Translations under genes and position numbers: made by a program | Origin: Leucobacter sp. UBA1945 | GTDB taxonomy: Bacteria; Actinomycetota; Actinomycetes; Actinomycetales; Microbacteriaceae | Length of the DNA: 42,324 bases | Direction of reading: 5' to 3' | NCBI GenBank assembly: GCA_002336855.1 | Contig: DDEV01000030.1 | Location: 1-42,324, forward strand | In this document: in pieces, positions 15,574 to 24,470 of the stretch | Layout of the letters: each line of letters starts with the position of its first letter | Position numbering within the stretch: position 1 is the first letter of the stretch | The notes under the pieces: model-generated | The model's input: only the letters and a program-made list of their open reading frames with translations | Databases searched by the model: none | What the model was told of the DNA's origin: nothing

Positions 15574-17091
15574 TTAGCGCGAAGCCAAGACCTCTTCGCG
15601 ACCCTCTGTCTCGGCCGCATCAGCGCTGCCGCGATCCTCTTCGCTGACCTCAAGAGCCTCGCCAGCCGAAGCCGACTCGGTCGAAGTCGACGCAACCTCA
15701 TTCGAAACTGCCTCGCCGTCAGCATCGGCGTTGTCGAACGCGACACCCTTGCGGGGTGCGTTGTAGAGATCGAGATCGAGAATGCCCTCGCGCTTCGCGA
15801 CGATCGTGGGCACGAGCGCCTGGCCCGCGACATTCAGTGCGGTGCGACCCATGTCGATGATCGGATCGATCGCGAGCAGCAGACCGACGCCCTCGAGCGG
15901 CAGACCCAGTGTTGACAGGGTGAGGGTCAGCATGACGGTCGCGCCGGTGGTGCCAGCGGTTGCGGCCGAGCCGACGACCGACACGAGCACGATCAGCAGG
16001 TACTGCACGATGCTGAGCTCGATGCCGAAGAACTGGGCGACGAAGATCGCGGCGAGCGCCGGGTAGACCGCAGCGCAGCCATCCATCTTGGTGGTCGCGC
16101 CGAGAGGCACCGCGAACGATGCGTAGCCGCGGGGCACGCCGAGGTTGCGCTCGGTGACGCGCTCAGTAAGAGGCAGCGTGCCGATCGACGAGCGGCTCAC
16201 GAACGCGAGCTGCACCGCGGGCCAGACGCCCGAGAAGTACTGGCGAATCGACAGGCCGTGCGCCTTCACGAGGATCGGGTAGACGACGAACAGCACGAGC
16301 GCGAGGCCCAGGTAGAGCACGCCGACGAACCAGGTGAGCGAACCCATCTTGTCCCAGCCGTACTCGACGACTGCGTTACCGATGAGGCCGAGCGTGCCGA
16401 GGGGCGCGATGCGAATGATCCACCACAGCACCTTCTGAATGATGGCGAGCGCTGACTCGGTCAGCTTGATGAACGGCTCTGCCTTCGCGCCGATCTTGAG
16501 CGCGGCGATACCAACAGCAACCGAGATCACGATGACCTGCAGCACGTTGAAGTTCGCGCCGGCGGTGATAGCGCCCGTGTCGCCGACCGACGCGTTCACG
16601 CCAAGACCCAGGAAGTTCTGGGGCACGAGGCCGATCAAGAAGTTCCACCAGGTGCCAACGGTGTAGGGGTCAGAGGGGGCGATATCGGTCGCACCAGCTG
16701 CTGCCGCACCCGGGCGAAACACGACGCCGAGCACGATGCCGATCGTTACCGCGATGAACGCTGTAATCGCGAACCAGAGCAGGGTCTGACCGGCGAGACG
16801 CGCGGCGTTCTGCACCTTGCGCAGGCCGACGATGCTCGACACGATCGCGGTGAAGATCAGCGGCACGACCGCAGCTTTCAGCAGCGACACATAGCTCGAT
16901 CCGAGCACCTTCAGCGTTGCCTGCAGGCCGTTGGCGTTGCCTTCGGCATCGGGGCCGAGGTTCAGCGCGATCGCGCCGAGTACGAGGCCGAGCACGAGGG
17001 CGGCGAGGATCTGCCAGCCGAACGAGGTCAGCCAGCGGGGCAGGCGCCGCTGCTTTGGTGCAGTGGCCTGGGTTGCCGTGGTTGCGGACAC
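15574..17091 (-). CDS. Dicarboxylate/amino acid:cation symporter (DAACS, GltP/GltT-like)
   Basis: A 505-residue sodium- or proton-coupled carrier of the glutamate transporter family. The serine-rich hairpin motif is FVSRSSIGTLPLT, the coupling motif is KMDGCAAVYPALAA (family NMDGT region, here MDGC), and the last substrate-binding helix has DPIIDMGRTALNVAG with the Asp and Arg-like positions intact. The TAGTTGATVMLTL hairpin is also present. The C terminus has an unusual acidic, serine-rich extension of about 50 residues. Probable substrates are acidic or neutral amino acids or C4 dicarboxylates. A GTG start follows AAAGGA. It is a single-gene transcript with its own terminator. Confidence 0.9.
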   Translation of the reverse strand: MSATTATQATAPKQRRLPRWLTSFGWQILAALVLGLVLGAIALNLGPDAEGNANGLQATLKVLGSSYVSLLKAAVVPLIFTAIVSSIVGLRKVQNAARLAGQTLLWFAITAFIAVTIGIVLGVVFRPGAAAAGATDIAPSDPYTVGTWWNFLIGLVPQNFLGLGVNASVGDTGAITAGANFNVLQVIVISVAVGIAALKIGAKAEPFIKLTESALAIIQKVLWWIIRIAPLGTLGLIGNAVVEYGWDKMGSLTWFVGVLYLGLALVLFVVYPILVKAHGLSIRQYFSGVWPAVQLAFVSRSSIGTLPLTERVTERNLGVPRGYASFAVPLGATTKMDGCAAVYPALAAIFVAQFFGIELSIVQYLLIVLVSVVGSAATAGTTGATVMLTLTLSTLGLPLEGVGLLLAIDPIIDMGRTALNVAGQALVPTIVAKREGILDLDLYNAPRKGVAFDNADADGEAVSNEVASTSTESASAGEALEVSEEDRGSADAAETEGREEVLASR

Positions 17092-17282
17092 GTCGAGTTC
17101 CTTTCGGAGAGGTAATGAGCGGGATCTGGCCGCCCGCGTCTCCGATGTGTCACAAACGAGTGCCTCACCGGAGGCGACTGCGCAACCGAACAGAATGACT
17201 ATAGCAAAACATTCACATTCATTATGGTTACGATTACTTTTTGTGACGATTTGATGACGAGGATCACTCGCGTCACGCCCGA

Positions 17283-18467
17283 CTACGCCACGACGTGGCC
17301 GCCCTGCACGACGGCCAAACGCGCATCCGGCTCCCAGAGCGCCGAGGGATCGGCGATCGGGTCGGCCGACAGCACGACCGCGTCGCCAAACGCGCCTGCA
17401 CCCAGGTGCCCCAGCCGGGCATCGCCGATCAGGCGAGCGTTCACCTCGGTCATTGAGCGAAGCGCCTCGACCGCACCACCGGCTTCGACCTGAAGGCGCA
17501 CACCGCAGAGCTGATCGTCTTCGAGGTCGCCCATCAAGTCGCTGCCGAAGCCGACCGAGACCCCGGCGGCGAGCGCGAGCTGAATCGCCTCCTGCCCCTT
17601 CGAGAGCACCTCGGTGTTCTTCGCGAGCGAGATCTCATTCAGCCCGATGTCGGCTCCGCGCCGATCCATCGCATCGTATGCCGCGAGCGTTGGTACCAAG
17701 AAAGTGCCAAGCTCTGCCATGCGGGCGGCGGTCGCCGAGTCGATCAGGTTGCCGTGTTCGATCGAACGCACACCGTTCTCGATGGAGTGGATCACGGCTT
17801 CAGAGGAGTAGGCGTGTGCGGCGACGTAGCTGCCGCGGCGCGTCGCCTCTTCGACTACCACGCGCACCTCTTCCGGCGAGTACTGCGGAATGCGCAGCGG
17901 GTCGGCGAGCGAGAACACACCGCCGGAGGTCATGATCTTGATGGCGTGCGCACCCGTGCGCAGGCGATCGCGCACGGCAACGCGCAGCGCGTCAACTCCG
18001 TCGACGACCTCGCACATGTGGCCGTGCGAGAAGCAGACGTCAACGTGCTGCGAACGAGGGTCTCCGTGGCCACCGGTCTGGCTGAGCGCCGGGCCGGTGA
18101 AGTGGTAGCGGGGCGAATCGAAGTGCCCGGCCTCGATCGAACGCGCGAGCCCAATGTCACCACCGGCGACATCGCGCACCGTCGTGAACCCGCGGTGCAG
18201 CGCCTTCTCGAGCCGCAGCGTGCCGTTAATCGCGGCATAGCTGAGCGGGCCACGCTCGTTCTCGAGCCCGTCCATGCTCGTTGCATAGGCGTGAAAGTGG
18301 GCGTCAATCAGGCCCGGGATCAGGTATTTCCCGGTCGCGTCGTAGCGCAGGCTGCCTGCCGCGGGCTGCTCGACAACCAAGCCGCCCGAGATGTGCACGT
18401 CGCGCTGTTCGAAGCTCTCGCCGTTCCAGACGTTTGCCCCGGTGATCGATACGGTTCCTGTTGTCAT
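17283..18467 (-). CDS. Amidohydrolase, cog1228 group (second copy type)
   Basis: A 394-residue amidohydrolase, last gene of the second peptide operon. Metal-binding His57 and His59 are in GLIDAHFHAY, the bridging Lys177 in AIKIMTSGG, His218 in AAHAYSS, His238 in SIEHGN and Asp310 in GFGSD. It is a diverged paralogue of the enzyme at 3641-4885, and both are at the 3' end of a five-gene peptide importer. This supports cytosolic hydrolysis of imported dipeptides or aminoacyl compounds. The ATG follows AAGGAG and lies 17 bases after the ATPase stop. Alternative activities in this group include imidazolonepropionase-like and carboxypeptidase-like hydrolysis. Confidence 0.85.
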   Translation of the reverse strand: MTTGTVSITGANVWNGESFEQRDVHISGGLVVEQPAAGSLRYDATGKYLIPGLIDAHFHAYATSMDGLENERGPLSYAAINGTLRLEKALHRGFTTVRDVAGGDIGLARSIEAGHFDSPRYHFTGPALSQTGGHGDPRSQHVDVCFSHGHMCEVVDGVDALRVAVRDRLRTGAHAIKIMTSGGVFSLADPLRIPQYSPEEVRVVVEEATRRGSYVAAHAYSSEAVIHSIENGVRSIEHGNLIDSATAARMAELGTFLVPTLAAYDAMDRRGADIGLNEISLAKNTEVLSKGQEAIQLALAAGVSVGFGSDLMGDLEDDQLCGVRLQVEAGGAVEALRSMTEVNARLIGDARLGHLGAGAFGDAVVLSADPIADPSALWEPDARLAVVQGGHVVA

Positions 18468-18484
18468 TACTCGTGACTCCTTAC

Positions 18485-19279
18485 CTAGATCTTCTCTCCG
18501 CCGGGCAGCGTGCCCAGGCCATCGACCGCGGGAATCGCGGCGAGCAGACGCTGCGTGTACGCCTCCTGCGGGTCGTCCCACACCTGCTGCGAGGTGCCGT
18601 GCTCGACGATCTTACCCTTGTTCATGACCGCAACTTCGTCGGCGATGATGCGCACCACCGCGAGGTCGTGGCTGATGAAGAGCAGCGAGGCTCCGGCTTC
18701 AAGCGCCAGCTTGCGCATGAGACCGGCAACCCGTGCCTGCAGGCTTGCGTCAAGCGAGGCGATCGGCTCGTCGCCGATGAGCAGCTCTGGGCCAGAAGCT
18801 ATCGCCCTGGCGATCGCGATCCGCTGCCGCTGGCCGCCCGAGAACTGGTGCGGAAAACGGTTCTGCACCTCGCTCGGCAGCTCGACCTCTTCGAGAAGCC
18901 CCGCGACGCTCCACGAGGTGCTCGCGGGGTTCGCGCGCAACCCGTCAGCGATCTGGCTGCCCACCGTGCGCCTGGGGTTCAGCGATGCGTACGGGTTCTG
19001 AAACACCATCTGAATGCGCATCAGTTCTTCGGGCCGACGGCGCATACCAAGTTTGCGAACGGGCGCACCCTTGAAGTGAATCTCGCCCCCCGACACCGGC
19101 TCAAGGCCGCACACCGCGCGGGCCAGCGTCGACTTGCCGCAGCCCGACTCACCGACGAGCCCGACGACGCGCGACTCGGCGACGTCGATGCTCACCTGAT
19201 TCACCGCCGTCAGCGAGCCGCCGCCCGGCAGCTTGTAACGCACGCTGACGTCATTGATGGTCAACAGTGGGGCGCTCAT
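18485..19279 (-). CDS. Peptide ABC importer ATPase (DppF-like), second operon
   Basis: A 264-residue ATP-binding subunit with Walker A GESGCGKS at residues 43-50, signature FSGGQRQR, and switch histidine in LFISHD. The segment after Walker B reads DEPIASLD instead of the usual DEPTSALD, a mild variation in the D-loop region. VFQNPYASLNPRRTVG is the family-typical Q-loop block. It overlaps the upstream ATPase by four bases. Confidence 0.9.
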   Translation of the reverse strand: MSAPLLTINDVSVRYKLPGGGSLTAVNQVSIDVAESRVVGLVGESGCGKSTLARAVCGLEPVSGGEIHFKGAPVRKLGMRRRPEELMRIQMVFQNPYASLNPRRTVGSQIADGLRANPASTSWSVAGLLEEVELPSEVQNRFPHQFSGGQRQRIAIARAIASGPELLIGDEPIASLDASLQARVAGLMRKLALEAGASLLFISHDLAVVRIIADEVAVMNKGKIVEHGTSQQVWDDPQEAYTQRLLAAIPAVDGLGTLPGGEKI

Positions 19280-20139
19280 GCGATCTCCTCCGTCTTCGCG
19301 GCCTCGACCGAGCCCTCAAGAAACGGCTCGTGGTTCGGCAGCGCTTCGACGAGCGCTCGCGTGTATTCGTGCTGTGGCCTTCGAAGCACCTCGTAGCGCG
19401 GCCCCTCTTCGACGATCTCACCGTGGCGCATCACCGAGATGCGTTCGGCAAGGCTCGACATCACGCCGAGGTCGTGGGTGATGAGCAGCACGGCGATCCC
19501 AAGTTCGTCGCACAGTTGCTTCAGCAGGCGCAGCACGCCCGCCTGCACGGTCACGTCAAGCGCGGTGGTCGGCTCGTCTGCGATGAGGATCTCGGGCTCG
19601 CAGATGATCGCGACAGCGATGGCGACGCGCTGCAGCTGACCACCCGAGAACTGGTGCGGATACTTCTTCAGCGCGGTCGCTGGGTCAGGCACCTTGACCA
19701 GCTCGAGAGTGGCGAGTGCTTTCGCCATCGCGTCGCGTTTGCTCATGCCCGTGTGCACGCGCAGGTGATCGGTAAGCTGCCTGCCAATCGTGAGCATTGG
19801 GTGCAGGCTTGCTGTCGGGTCTTGAAAGACCATGGCGATGCGAGCGCCGCGCAGACTGCCGTACTCACGCTCGCCGCAGCTGAGCAAGTTCTGAGCGTCG
19901 AACCGAATCTCGCCACCGGTAGTGGATCTCTCGGGCAAAAGCCCGAGGATCGCGAGACCTGTCATCGACTTGCCCGATCCCGATTCACCGGCGAGGCCGG
20001 TGATCTTGCCTGGCACCAGGTCGAGGTCGATACCGCGAATGATGGGCTTGCCGTTGATGTCAACGGTCAGCCCAGTGATCGTTAAGCCCTGTCGGTCTGC
20101 GGGTACGGCCGAAGCCACTGTTGCCTGTGATTCAGCCAT
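19276..20139 (-). CDS. Peptide ABC importer ATPase (DppD-like), second operon
   Basis: A 287-residue ATP-binding subunit. Walker A GESGSGKS is at residues 51-58, the Q-loop block is VFQDPTASLHPMLTIG, the signature is FSGGQLQR, and Walker B is followed by DEPTTALD. It ends with an acidic tail. The ATG at 20139 overlaps the upstream permease stop (TGATG), with AAGGG in front; a GTG one codon earlier is possible. It forms the motor heterodimer with the next gene. Confidence 0.9.
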   Translation of the reverse strand: MAESQATVASAVPADRQGLTITGLTVDINGKPIIRGIDLDLVPGKITGLAGESGSGKSMTGLAILGLLPERSTTGGEIRFDAQNLLSCGEREYGSLRGARIAMVFQDPTASLHPMLTIGRQLTDHLRVHTGMSKRDAMAKALATLELVKVPDPATALKKYPHQFSGGQLQRVAIAVAIICEPEILIADEPTTALDVTVQAGVLRLLKQLCDELGIAVLLITHDLGVMSSLAERISVMRHGEIVEEGPRYEVLRRPQHEYTRALVEALPNHEPFLEGSVEAAKTEEIA

Positions 20140-21020
20140 CACATCGCCCTTCCCTGAACCGCGTCTTGCGTGTGCGGGTCAAGCGAATCGCGCAGCGAGT
20201 CGCCAATGAAGTTGAATGCCATGACCACCGTAAAGATGGCGAGGCCTGGAAACGCGGCGATCCACCACGACGAGAACTGCTCGACACCACCCGCCACCAT
20301 CGCACCCCAGTCGGGTGCGGGCGGAACCGCACCGAGGCCGAGGAACGAAAGGCCGGAGAGCAAGAGGATCGCGGTGCCGACATCGAGCATCGCGAGCACG
20401 AAGACCGGCGAGAGCACGTTCGGCAGCACATCGCGGCGCAGCGAGGTGAACGCACCCGCACCGAGCAGTCGGCCAGCAACCACATACTCCTGCTGGCGTG
20501 CGCTCACCACGAGGGAGCGCGTCACACGTGCGTAGGCGGGCCAAGACACGATCAGCATCGCGATCACCGCGTTCGTCAGGTTCGGGCCCAGCGCCGCGGT
20601 GATGACCATCGCGAGAATGATCGTCGGAAACGCGAACACTAGGTCGGCAAGGCGCATGATGATCTCGTCGACCGCCTTACCGAAGTACCCGGCGATCGCC
20701 CCGAGCAAGCCGCCGACGACCATCGCGGTGGCGACAAGCCCGAGTGCGAGCGGCAGCGAGATCCTCGAACCATAAATGACGCGAGAAAGCACGTCGCGAC
20801 CCACCTGATCGGTGCCGAACAGGTGCTCGGCGCTCGGGGGCTGCAATCGATCAAACGCCTGGGCGAGCGGATCAGCCGGGGCGATCATGGGCGCGAACGC
20901 CATGATGATGAGCCAGAACAGCACGATCGCACCGCCGGTGACGGCAAGCGGCGTGCGGAAGGCCGGCGGAAAGTTCAGGCGACGCTTGCGCTTCGTCTGC
21001 TGTGCAAGTATGTCGGTCAT
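20139..21020 (-). CDS. Peptide ABC importer permease (DppC-like), second operon
   Basis: A 293-residue permease with the OppC-type N-terminal helix, the conserved HLFGTDQVGRDVLSRVIYG block at about residues 66-84 and LSFLGLGAVPPAPDWG near the C terminus. The coupling loop is around GRLLGAGAFTSLRRDVLPN. The true ATG at 21020 overlaps the upstream stop by four bases; the open frame extends further upstream only by chance. Forms the channel with the DppB-like subunit. Confidence 0.92.
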   Translation of the reverse strand: MTDILAQQTKRKRRLNFPPAFRTPLAVTGGAIVLFWLIIMAFAPMIAPADPLAQAFDRLQPPSAEHLFGTDQVGRDVLSRVIYGSRISLPLALGLVATAMVVGGLLGAIAGYFGKAVDEIIMRLADLVFAFPTIILAMVITAALGPNLTNAVIAMLIVSWPAYARVTRSLVVSARQQEYVVAGRLLGAGAFTSLRRDVLPNVLSPVFVLAMLDVGTAILLLSGLSFLGLGAVPPAPDWGAMVAGGVEQFSSWWIAAFPGLAIFTVVMAFNFIGDSLRDSLDPHTQDAVQGRAM

Positions 21021-22108
21021 GAGACCCTCACTCTCGGGTCGATGGCACCGTACAACAGGTCGACCAAGAAGTTCAGACCGATGTAGACGATGCCGACCAC
21101 CAGGCCAACGCCCATAATCGCAGGCAAATCGAGCCTGGTCGCTGCGGCATAGGAGTATTCGCCGATGCCGTGCCACGAGTAGACTTTCTCGACCAGCACC
21201 GTGCCGGAAAGCAGCGAGCCGAACGCGAGGCCGAGCACAGTAATGATGGGTACCAGCGCCGCGCGCAATACGTACCCAAAGGTCACGGTGCGGCGGGGCA
21301 GACCCTTTGCTTTGGCTGCCTTCACGTAGTCCATGTCGAGTACCTCGAGCACCGCCGACCGCGCGAAGCGAGTCAGCAGGCCGATTGTGTAGAGCGCGAG
21401 CACCGAGGCCGGCAGCACGAGGTGGTTCACCGCGTCCCAGAATGTGCTCCACTGGCCAGCGAGCAGCGAGTCGACGGTGTACATGCCGGTCACGTGCGGT
21501 GGCGGCATGGCCGCAGGATCGAGCCGACCGGAGCCGGGGAAGATCCCCAGCAGGAAGAAGAAGAGATAATACACGACGAGCGCGAGCCAGAAGGTGGGCC
21601 AGGACAGGCCGATGAGGCTCACCACTCGGATCACCTGGTCGGTGAACTTGCGGTGCCTGATCGCGGCCCAGAGGCCGAGCCCGATGCCGATCAGCGCCGA
21701 GAAGATGATCGCCGAAACGGCAAGCTCGATCGTGGCGGGGAACGCCTCAGCGAGCTCTTTCGCGACGGGCTGGCGCGTCTGTGTCGACGTTCCGAGGTCG
21801 CCCTGCACGAGGTTGCCGAGGTAGGTGACGTACTGCACCGGAAGTGGCTGGTCGAGGCCCTGATCGGCGCGGAACTTCGCAACGATCTCGGGGTTGGCTG
21901 CGGCTTGTTCGCCGAGCGCGGCCTGCACCGGATCAGACGGCACCAGGTTCGTCAGCGTGAACGTGACGAGGGTGACGCCGAACATGAGCAGCACGGTGAG
22001 GCCGAGACGCACCGCGACGTAGCGCACGAACGGTGGAAGCCCCCGCCGTGCGCTACGTTCGGTTGCGAGCCCGATGGCTCGCGTGGAATTGCTACTTGAT
22101 GAGTGCAA
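21017..22108 (-). CDS. Peptide ABC importer permease (DppB-like), second operon
   Basis: A 363-residue DppB/OppB-type permease. The first helix is followed by TNLVPSDPVQAALG, the family variant of the VPGDP motif, and the periplasmic-type loop contains GDLGTSTQTRQPV. The coupling loop is AAKAKGLPRRTVTFGYVLR, and the protein ends in DPRVRVS. It has a longer N-terminal extension (about 28 residues) than the first-operon homologue. The start overlaps the 3' end of the binding-protein gene by 17 bases; an internal start is possible. Confidence 0.92.
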   Translation of the reverse strand: MHSSSSNSTRAIGLATERSARRGLPPFVRYVAVRLGLTVLLMFGVTLVTFTLTNLVPSDPVQAALGEQAAANPEIVAKFRADQGLDQPLPVQYVTYLGNLVQGDLGTSTQTRQPVAKELAEAFPATIELAVSAIIFSALIGIGLGLWAAIRHRKFTDQVIRVVSLIGLSWPTFWLALVVYYLFFFLLGIFPGSGRLDPAAMPPPHVTGMYTVDSLLAGQWSTFWDAVNHLVLPASVLALYTIGLLTRFARSAVLEVLDMDYVKAAKAKGLPRRTVTFGYVLRAALVPIITVLGLAFGSLLSGTVLVEKVYSWHGIGEYSYAAATRLDLPAIMGVGLVVGIVYIGLNFLVDLLYGAIDPRVRVS

Positions 22109-23666
22109 GATCCACGGTCCAGACAGGGTTCGTCGAGACCGAGCTGATGCTCTTTGCAGTCACAACGTTCTGTGCGGGCTGCAGCACCGGAATGAACGGC
22201 CCGGTGGCGTTCTGCTGCTTCTGCCATGCCTCGAATGCCGCCGCGCGACCCTCATCGGTCGCTGCCTGAGCAGCGGCAGCAAGGTCGGTCGATGCGGGGT
22301 CTGCACCCGCAGCCCAGCCAGCACGCAGGCCGACGAGCTCACCCGGCGCGAACACCAGGTAGTTCGAGGGGTGCGGGAAGTCGGGGCCCCAGTACCAGAG
22401 ACCGATGGTCTCGGTGCCATTTCGGTAGGCGTCGAGCTCGGTAGCTACAGGTGCGGGAGCGAGCGTCACGTTGATGCCGATCTCCTTCAACTGCGCCTGC
22501 ACGCTTTCGGCGATGCTGCTGAACGACAGGCCCTGCACGGTGATGTCGTTCGGGAAGTTCAGGGTGATCTCTTCACCGTTGTAGCCCGAAGCCTTAAGAG
22601 CCGCCTCAGCAGCCTTCACGTCGCGCTGGTTGCCATCAGCCGCGTCGAGCGCGCCCACGAAGATCGAGGGGATCGGGCCGCCGGGGCGCACCGCGCCATC
22701 GCCCGCGAGGTCGACGATCTTGTCGTAGTCGATGCCCAGCTTGACCGCATTCAAGAAGTCGGGGTTGCTGGTGAAGGCGTTAACCTCAGCGTTCTGGTTG
22801 AGCAGCAGGAAGATCATGTACTGCGAAGCGCTGCTGATGATGTTGACATCGGCGCCAGCGAGCTCAGCCACCTGGTCGGGGTTCAGATCGAGTGCAATCT
22901 GCGACTCGCCCTTCTCGACGTTCAGCTTCTGGGTCGGGCCCTCGACGTTGCGCAGCACGACTCGGTCGTAAGCCGGCTTATCCCCCGTGTACTCGGGGTT
23001 CGCCGCGAAAACGACCTGCTTCGCAGCGTCGAACGACTCCAGCACGTACGGGCCGGAACCAGCCGACTCGCCGTTCAGGAAGGCCTCTGCGCCGTCGCTT
23101 TCATCGGTGGTGCCACCGTTGGCTTCGACGACCTCCTGGTTCACGACCGCGAGCGCGCCGTTGGGCAGGATGAAGGGAAGCTCGGGCTTCGGGGTTTCGC
23201 TGGTGAGCGTCAGGGTCGAGTCATCGACCTTCGCGACGGTGACGCCGTCGAGCAGGAACGAGGGGTTCCCCTTGACGCCCTGCAGTCGCTCGAGCGAGAA
23301 CACTGCGTCGTCGACGGTGACGGGGCTGCCGTCAGAGAAGACCGACCCCTCCTTCATCGTCAGCGTCATCACCGTGTTGTCTTCGTTCATCTCGTAGCTT
23401 GCGAGACCGTCGATCGGCTGGGTGACGTCGTCGCCCTCGAAGGTGAGCAGCGTCTGGTAGAGCGCCTTTGCCACGATCTGGCCGGTCGTCTCGTACTGAC
23501 GGTTGGGGTCTGCGGTCTTGAGGTCGAACGATGCGTCGACGACCAGCGTTTTGCCGCCCTCGGTGCTGCCCGAGTTGCTGCCGCTACCCGCGCAACCACT
23601 CAGCGCGAGGCCGGCTGCCGTGATGAGGCCGATCGCTGGGATCGCCTTCTTCCACGAAAGCTTCAT
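22092..23666 (-). CDS. Family 5 solute-binding lipoprotein, second operon
   Basis: A 524-residue extracytoplasmic binding protein with a lipoprotein signal peptide (lipobox LSGC, Cys25) and a serine/glycine linker. The SBP family 5 blocks are visible, such as ALYQTLLTFEGDD and the later MTLTMKEGSVFSDGSPV. It is the first gene of the six-gene operon and follows an AT-rich promoter region shared with a divergent Lrp/AsnC regulator. Ligand is likely a di- or oligopeptide or an opine-like compound. It is clearly diverged from the first operon's binding protein, so the two importers probably take different substrates. Confidence 0.9.
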   Translation of the reverse strand: MKLSWKKAIPAIGLITAAGLALSGCAGSGSNSGSTEGGKTLVVDASFDLKTADPNRQYETTGQIVAKALYQTLLTFEGDDVTQPIDGLASYEMNEDNTVMTLTMKEGSVFSDGSPVTVDDAVFSLERLQGVKGNPSFLLDGVTVAKVDDSTLTLTSETPKPELPFILPNGALAVVNQEVVEANGGTTDESDGAEAFLNGESAGSGPYVLESFDAAKQVVFAANPEYTGDKPAYDRVVLRNVEGPTQKLNVEKGESQIALDLNPDQVAELAGADVNIISSASQYMIFLLLNQNAEVNAFTSNPDFLNAVKLGIDYDKIVDLAGDGAVRPGGPIPSIFVGALDAADGNQRDVKAAEAALKASGYNGEEITLNFPNDITVQGLSFSSIAESVQAQLKEIGINVTLAPAPVATELDAYRNGTETIGLWYWGPDFPHPSNYLVFAPGELVGLRAGWAAGADPASTDLAAAAQAATDEGRAAAFEAWQKQQNATGPFIPVLQPAQNVVTAKSISSVSTNPVWTVDLALIK

Positions 23667-23711
23667 TGGTTTCTCCTATGGTCAAGATTCCGCTTTCGAA
23701 ATGAAGGCGAA

Positions 23712-23725
23712 AACAGATATCTGTT
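23712..23725. promoter_or_regulatory. Perfect 14-bp palindrome near the second-operon start site
   Basis: AACAGATATCTGTT is a perfect palindrome located 46 bases before the binding-protein ATG and just downstream of its candidate -10 box. A protein bound here would overlap the transcription start. The divergent Lrp/AsnC regulator is the obvious candidate. Confidence 0.5.
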
Positions 23726-23730
23726 CATTG

Positions 23731-23760
23731 AAACTACGTCTTTTCAACGAGTTGTGTCAA
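23731..23760 (-). promoter_or_regulatory. Promoter of the second peptide operon
   Basis: On the minus strand an exact -35 TTGACA (23755-23760) is followed after 18 bases by TAGTTT (23731-23736). The surrounding 200 bases are far more AT-rich than the genes, as expected of a strong promoter region. Confidence 0.55.
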
Positions 23761-23785
23761 TTTGTCAAAGAAATGAATAAAACAG

Positions 23786-23813
23786 TCTTTCTTAACGGTG
23801 ACAGTAAGAAAGA
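23786..23813. promoter_or_regulatory. 9-bp inverted repeat in the divergent region
   Basis: TCTTTCTTA (23786-23794) and TAAGAAAGA (23805-23813) are perfect inverted arms with a 10-base spacer. The site lies between the two divergent promoters and could be the regulator's main binding site. Confidence 0.5.
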
Positions 23814-23829
23814 ATGTCCAGAAGAACCC

Positions 23830-23857
23830 TTGTTCTTCCGTTGCAATATGGTATAGA
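23830..23857 (+). promoter_or_regulatory. Candidate promoter of the Lrp/AsnC gene
   Basis: TTGTTC (23830-23835) and TATAGA (23852-23857) are 16 bases apart. Predicted start near 23864 would give a leader of only about 20 bases before the ATG. Confidence 0.4.
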
Positions 23858-23883
23858 ACTTATGCACAGATCGGAACCCTCGC

Positions 23884-24411
23884 ATGCAGCTCGATAGCAC
23901 GCACATTCAGATGGTCGATCTGCTTCGCAAGAACGGCAGGCTATCGATTGCCGCTCTCGCGAAGCACCTCGACATCTCGCGATCCAACGCCTACCAACGC
24001 TATGAAGCGCTGGTGGAAGCCGGCGTGATCACCGGCTTTACCGCCACGCTCGACTTTCAGGCTGCGGGGGTCGGCGTTGCCGCCCTCGTGTTCGTGAACC
24101 TCGACCAGACCAGGTGGGAGGAGTTTCGCGCCCAGCTCGGCACGGTTGCCGAGCTTGAGTACTTCGCGGTCACCACGGGCCAGCACGACGGCATGCTGCT
24201 CGTGCGCGCACCGCATGTGGCCGCCATTCACCAGCTGGTCGCCTCGAACCTCGCCCGCTGGCCGAGCGTGCGCTCGACAGAAACCGTGTTTCTGATGGAC
24301 GAGCAATGGGATCGCGTCGAAATCGCGCCGAGCCTCGCAAATGCCGAAAAGTCACGCGTCGAGTCGACACGAACCGACGGCATGACCCGGTTCATTCGAA
24401 CCAGAGAATGA
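23884..24411 (+). CDS. Lrp/AsnC-family regulator
   Basis: A 175-residue regulator with the Lrp-type N-terminal helix-turn-helix (LDSTHIQMVDLLRKNGRLS, then AALAKHLDISRSNAYQRYEA) and a C-terminal RAM-type ligand domain (about residues 65-140). The C terminus is about 25 residues longer than usual. Lrp/AsnC proteins sense amino acids. It is transcribed away from the second peptide operon over a region with two dyads, so it probably controls that operon in response to an amino acid product. The ATG has only a weak ribosome site, consistent with a short leader. Confidence 0.88.
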   Translation: MQLDSTHIQMVDLLRKNGRLSIAALAKHLDISRSNAYQRYEALVEAGVITGFTATLDFQAAGVGVAALVFVNLDQTRWEEFRAQLGTVAELEYFAVTTGQHDGMLLVRAPHVAAIHQLVASNLARWPSVRSTETVFLMDEQWDRVEIAPSLANAEKSRVESTRTDGMTRFIRTRE

Positions 24412-24449
24412 GACCCGGGCCGTCAAACGCCAGGCCCTGCCAAGAAAGC

Positions 24450-24470
24450 TGGCGCTAGACCGCAGCGCCA
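24450..24470. terminator. Short hairpin between convergent genes
   Basis: TGGCGCT (24450-24456) pairs with AGCGCCA (24464-24470) around a 7-base loop, between the Lrp/AsnC gene and the convergent SnoaL-like gene. It overlaps the last codons of the latter. Confidence 0.35.

Noticed and set aside
17243..17275. GTGACG/CGTCAC inverted arms after the second amidohydrolase
   Set aside because: Arms of only six bases with a 21-base loop; too weak to call a terminator although an A-run follows.
22074..23780. 568-codon plus-strand open frame
   Set aside because: Antisense to the second-operon binding protein; shadow frame of a high-GC gene.
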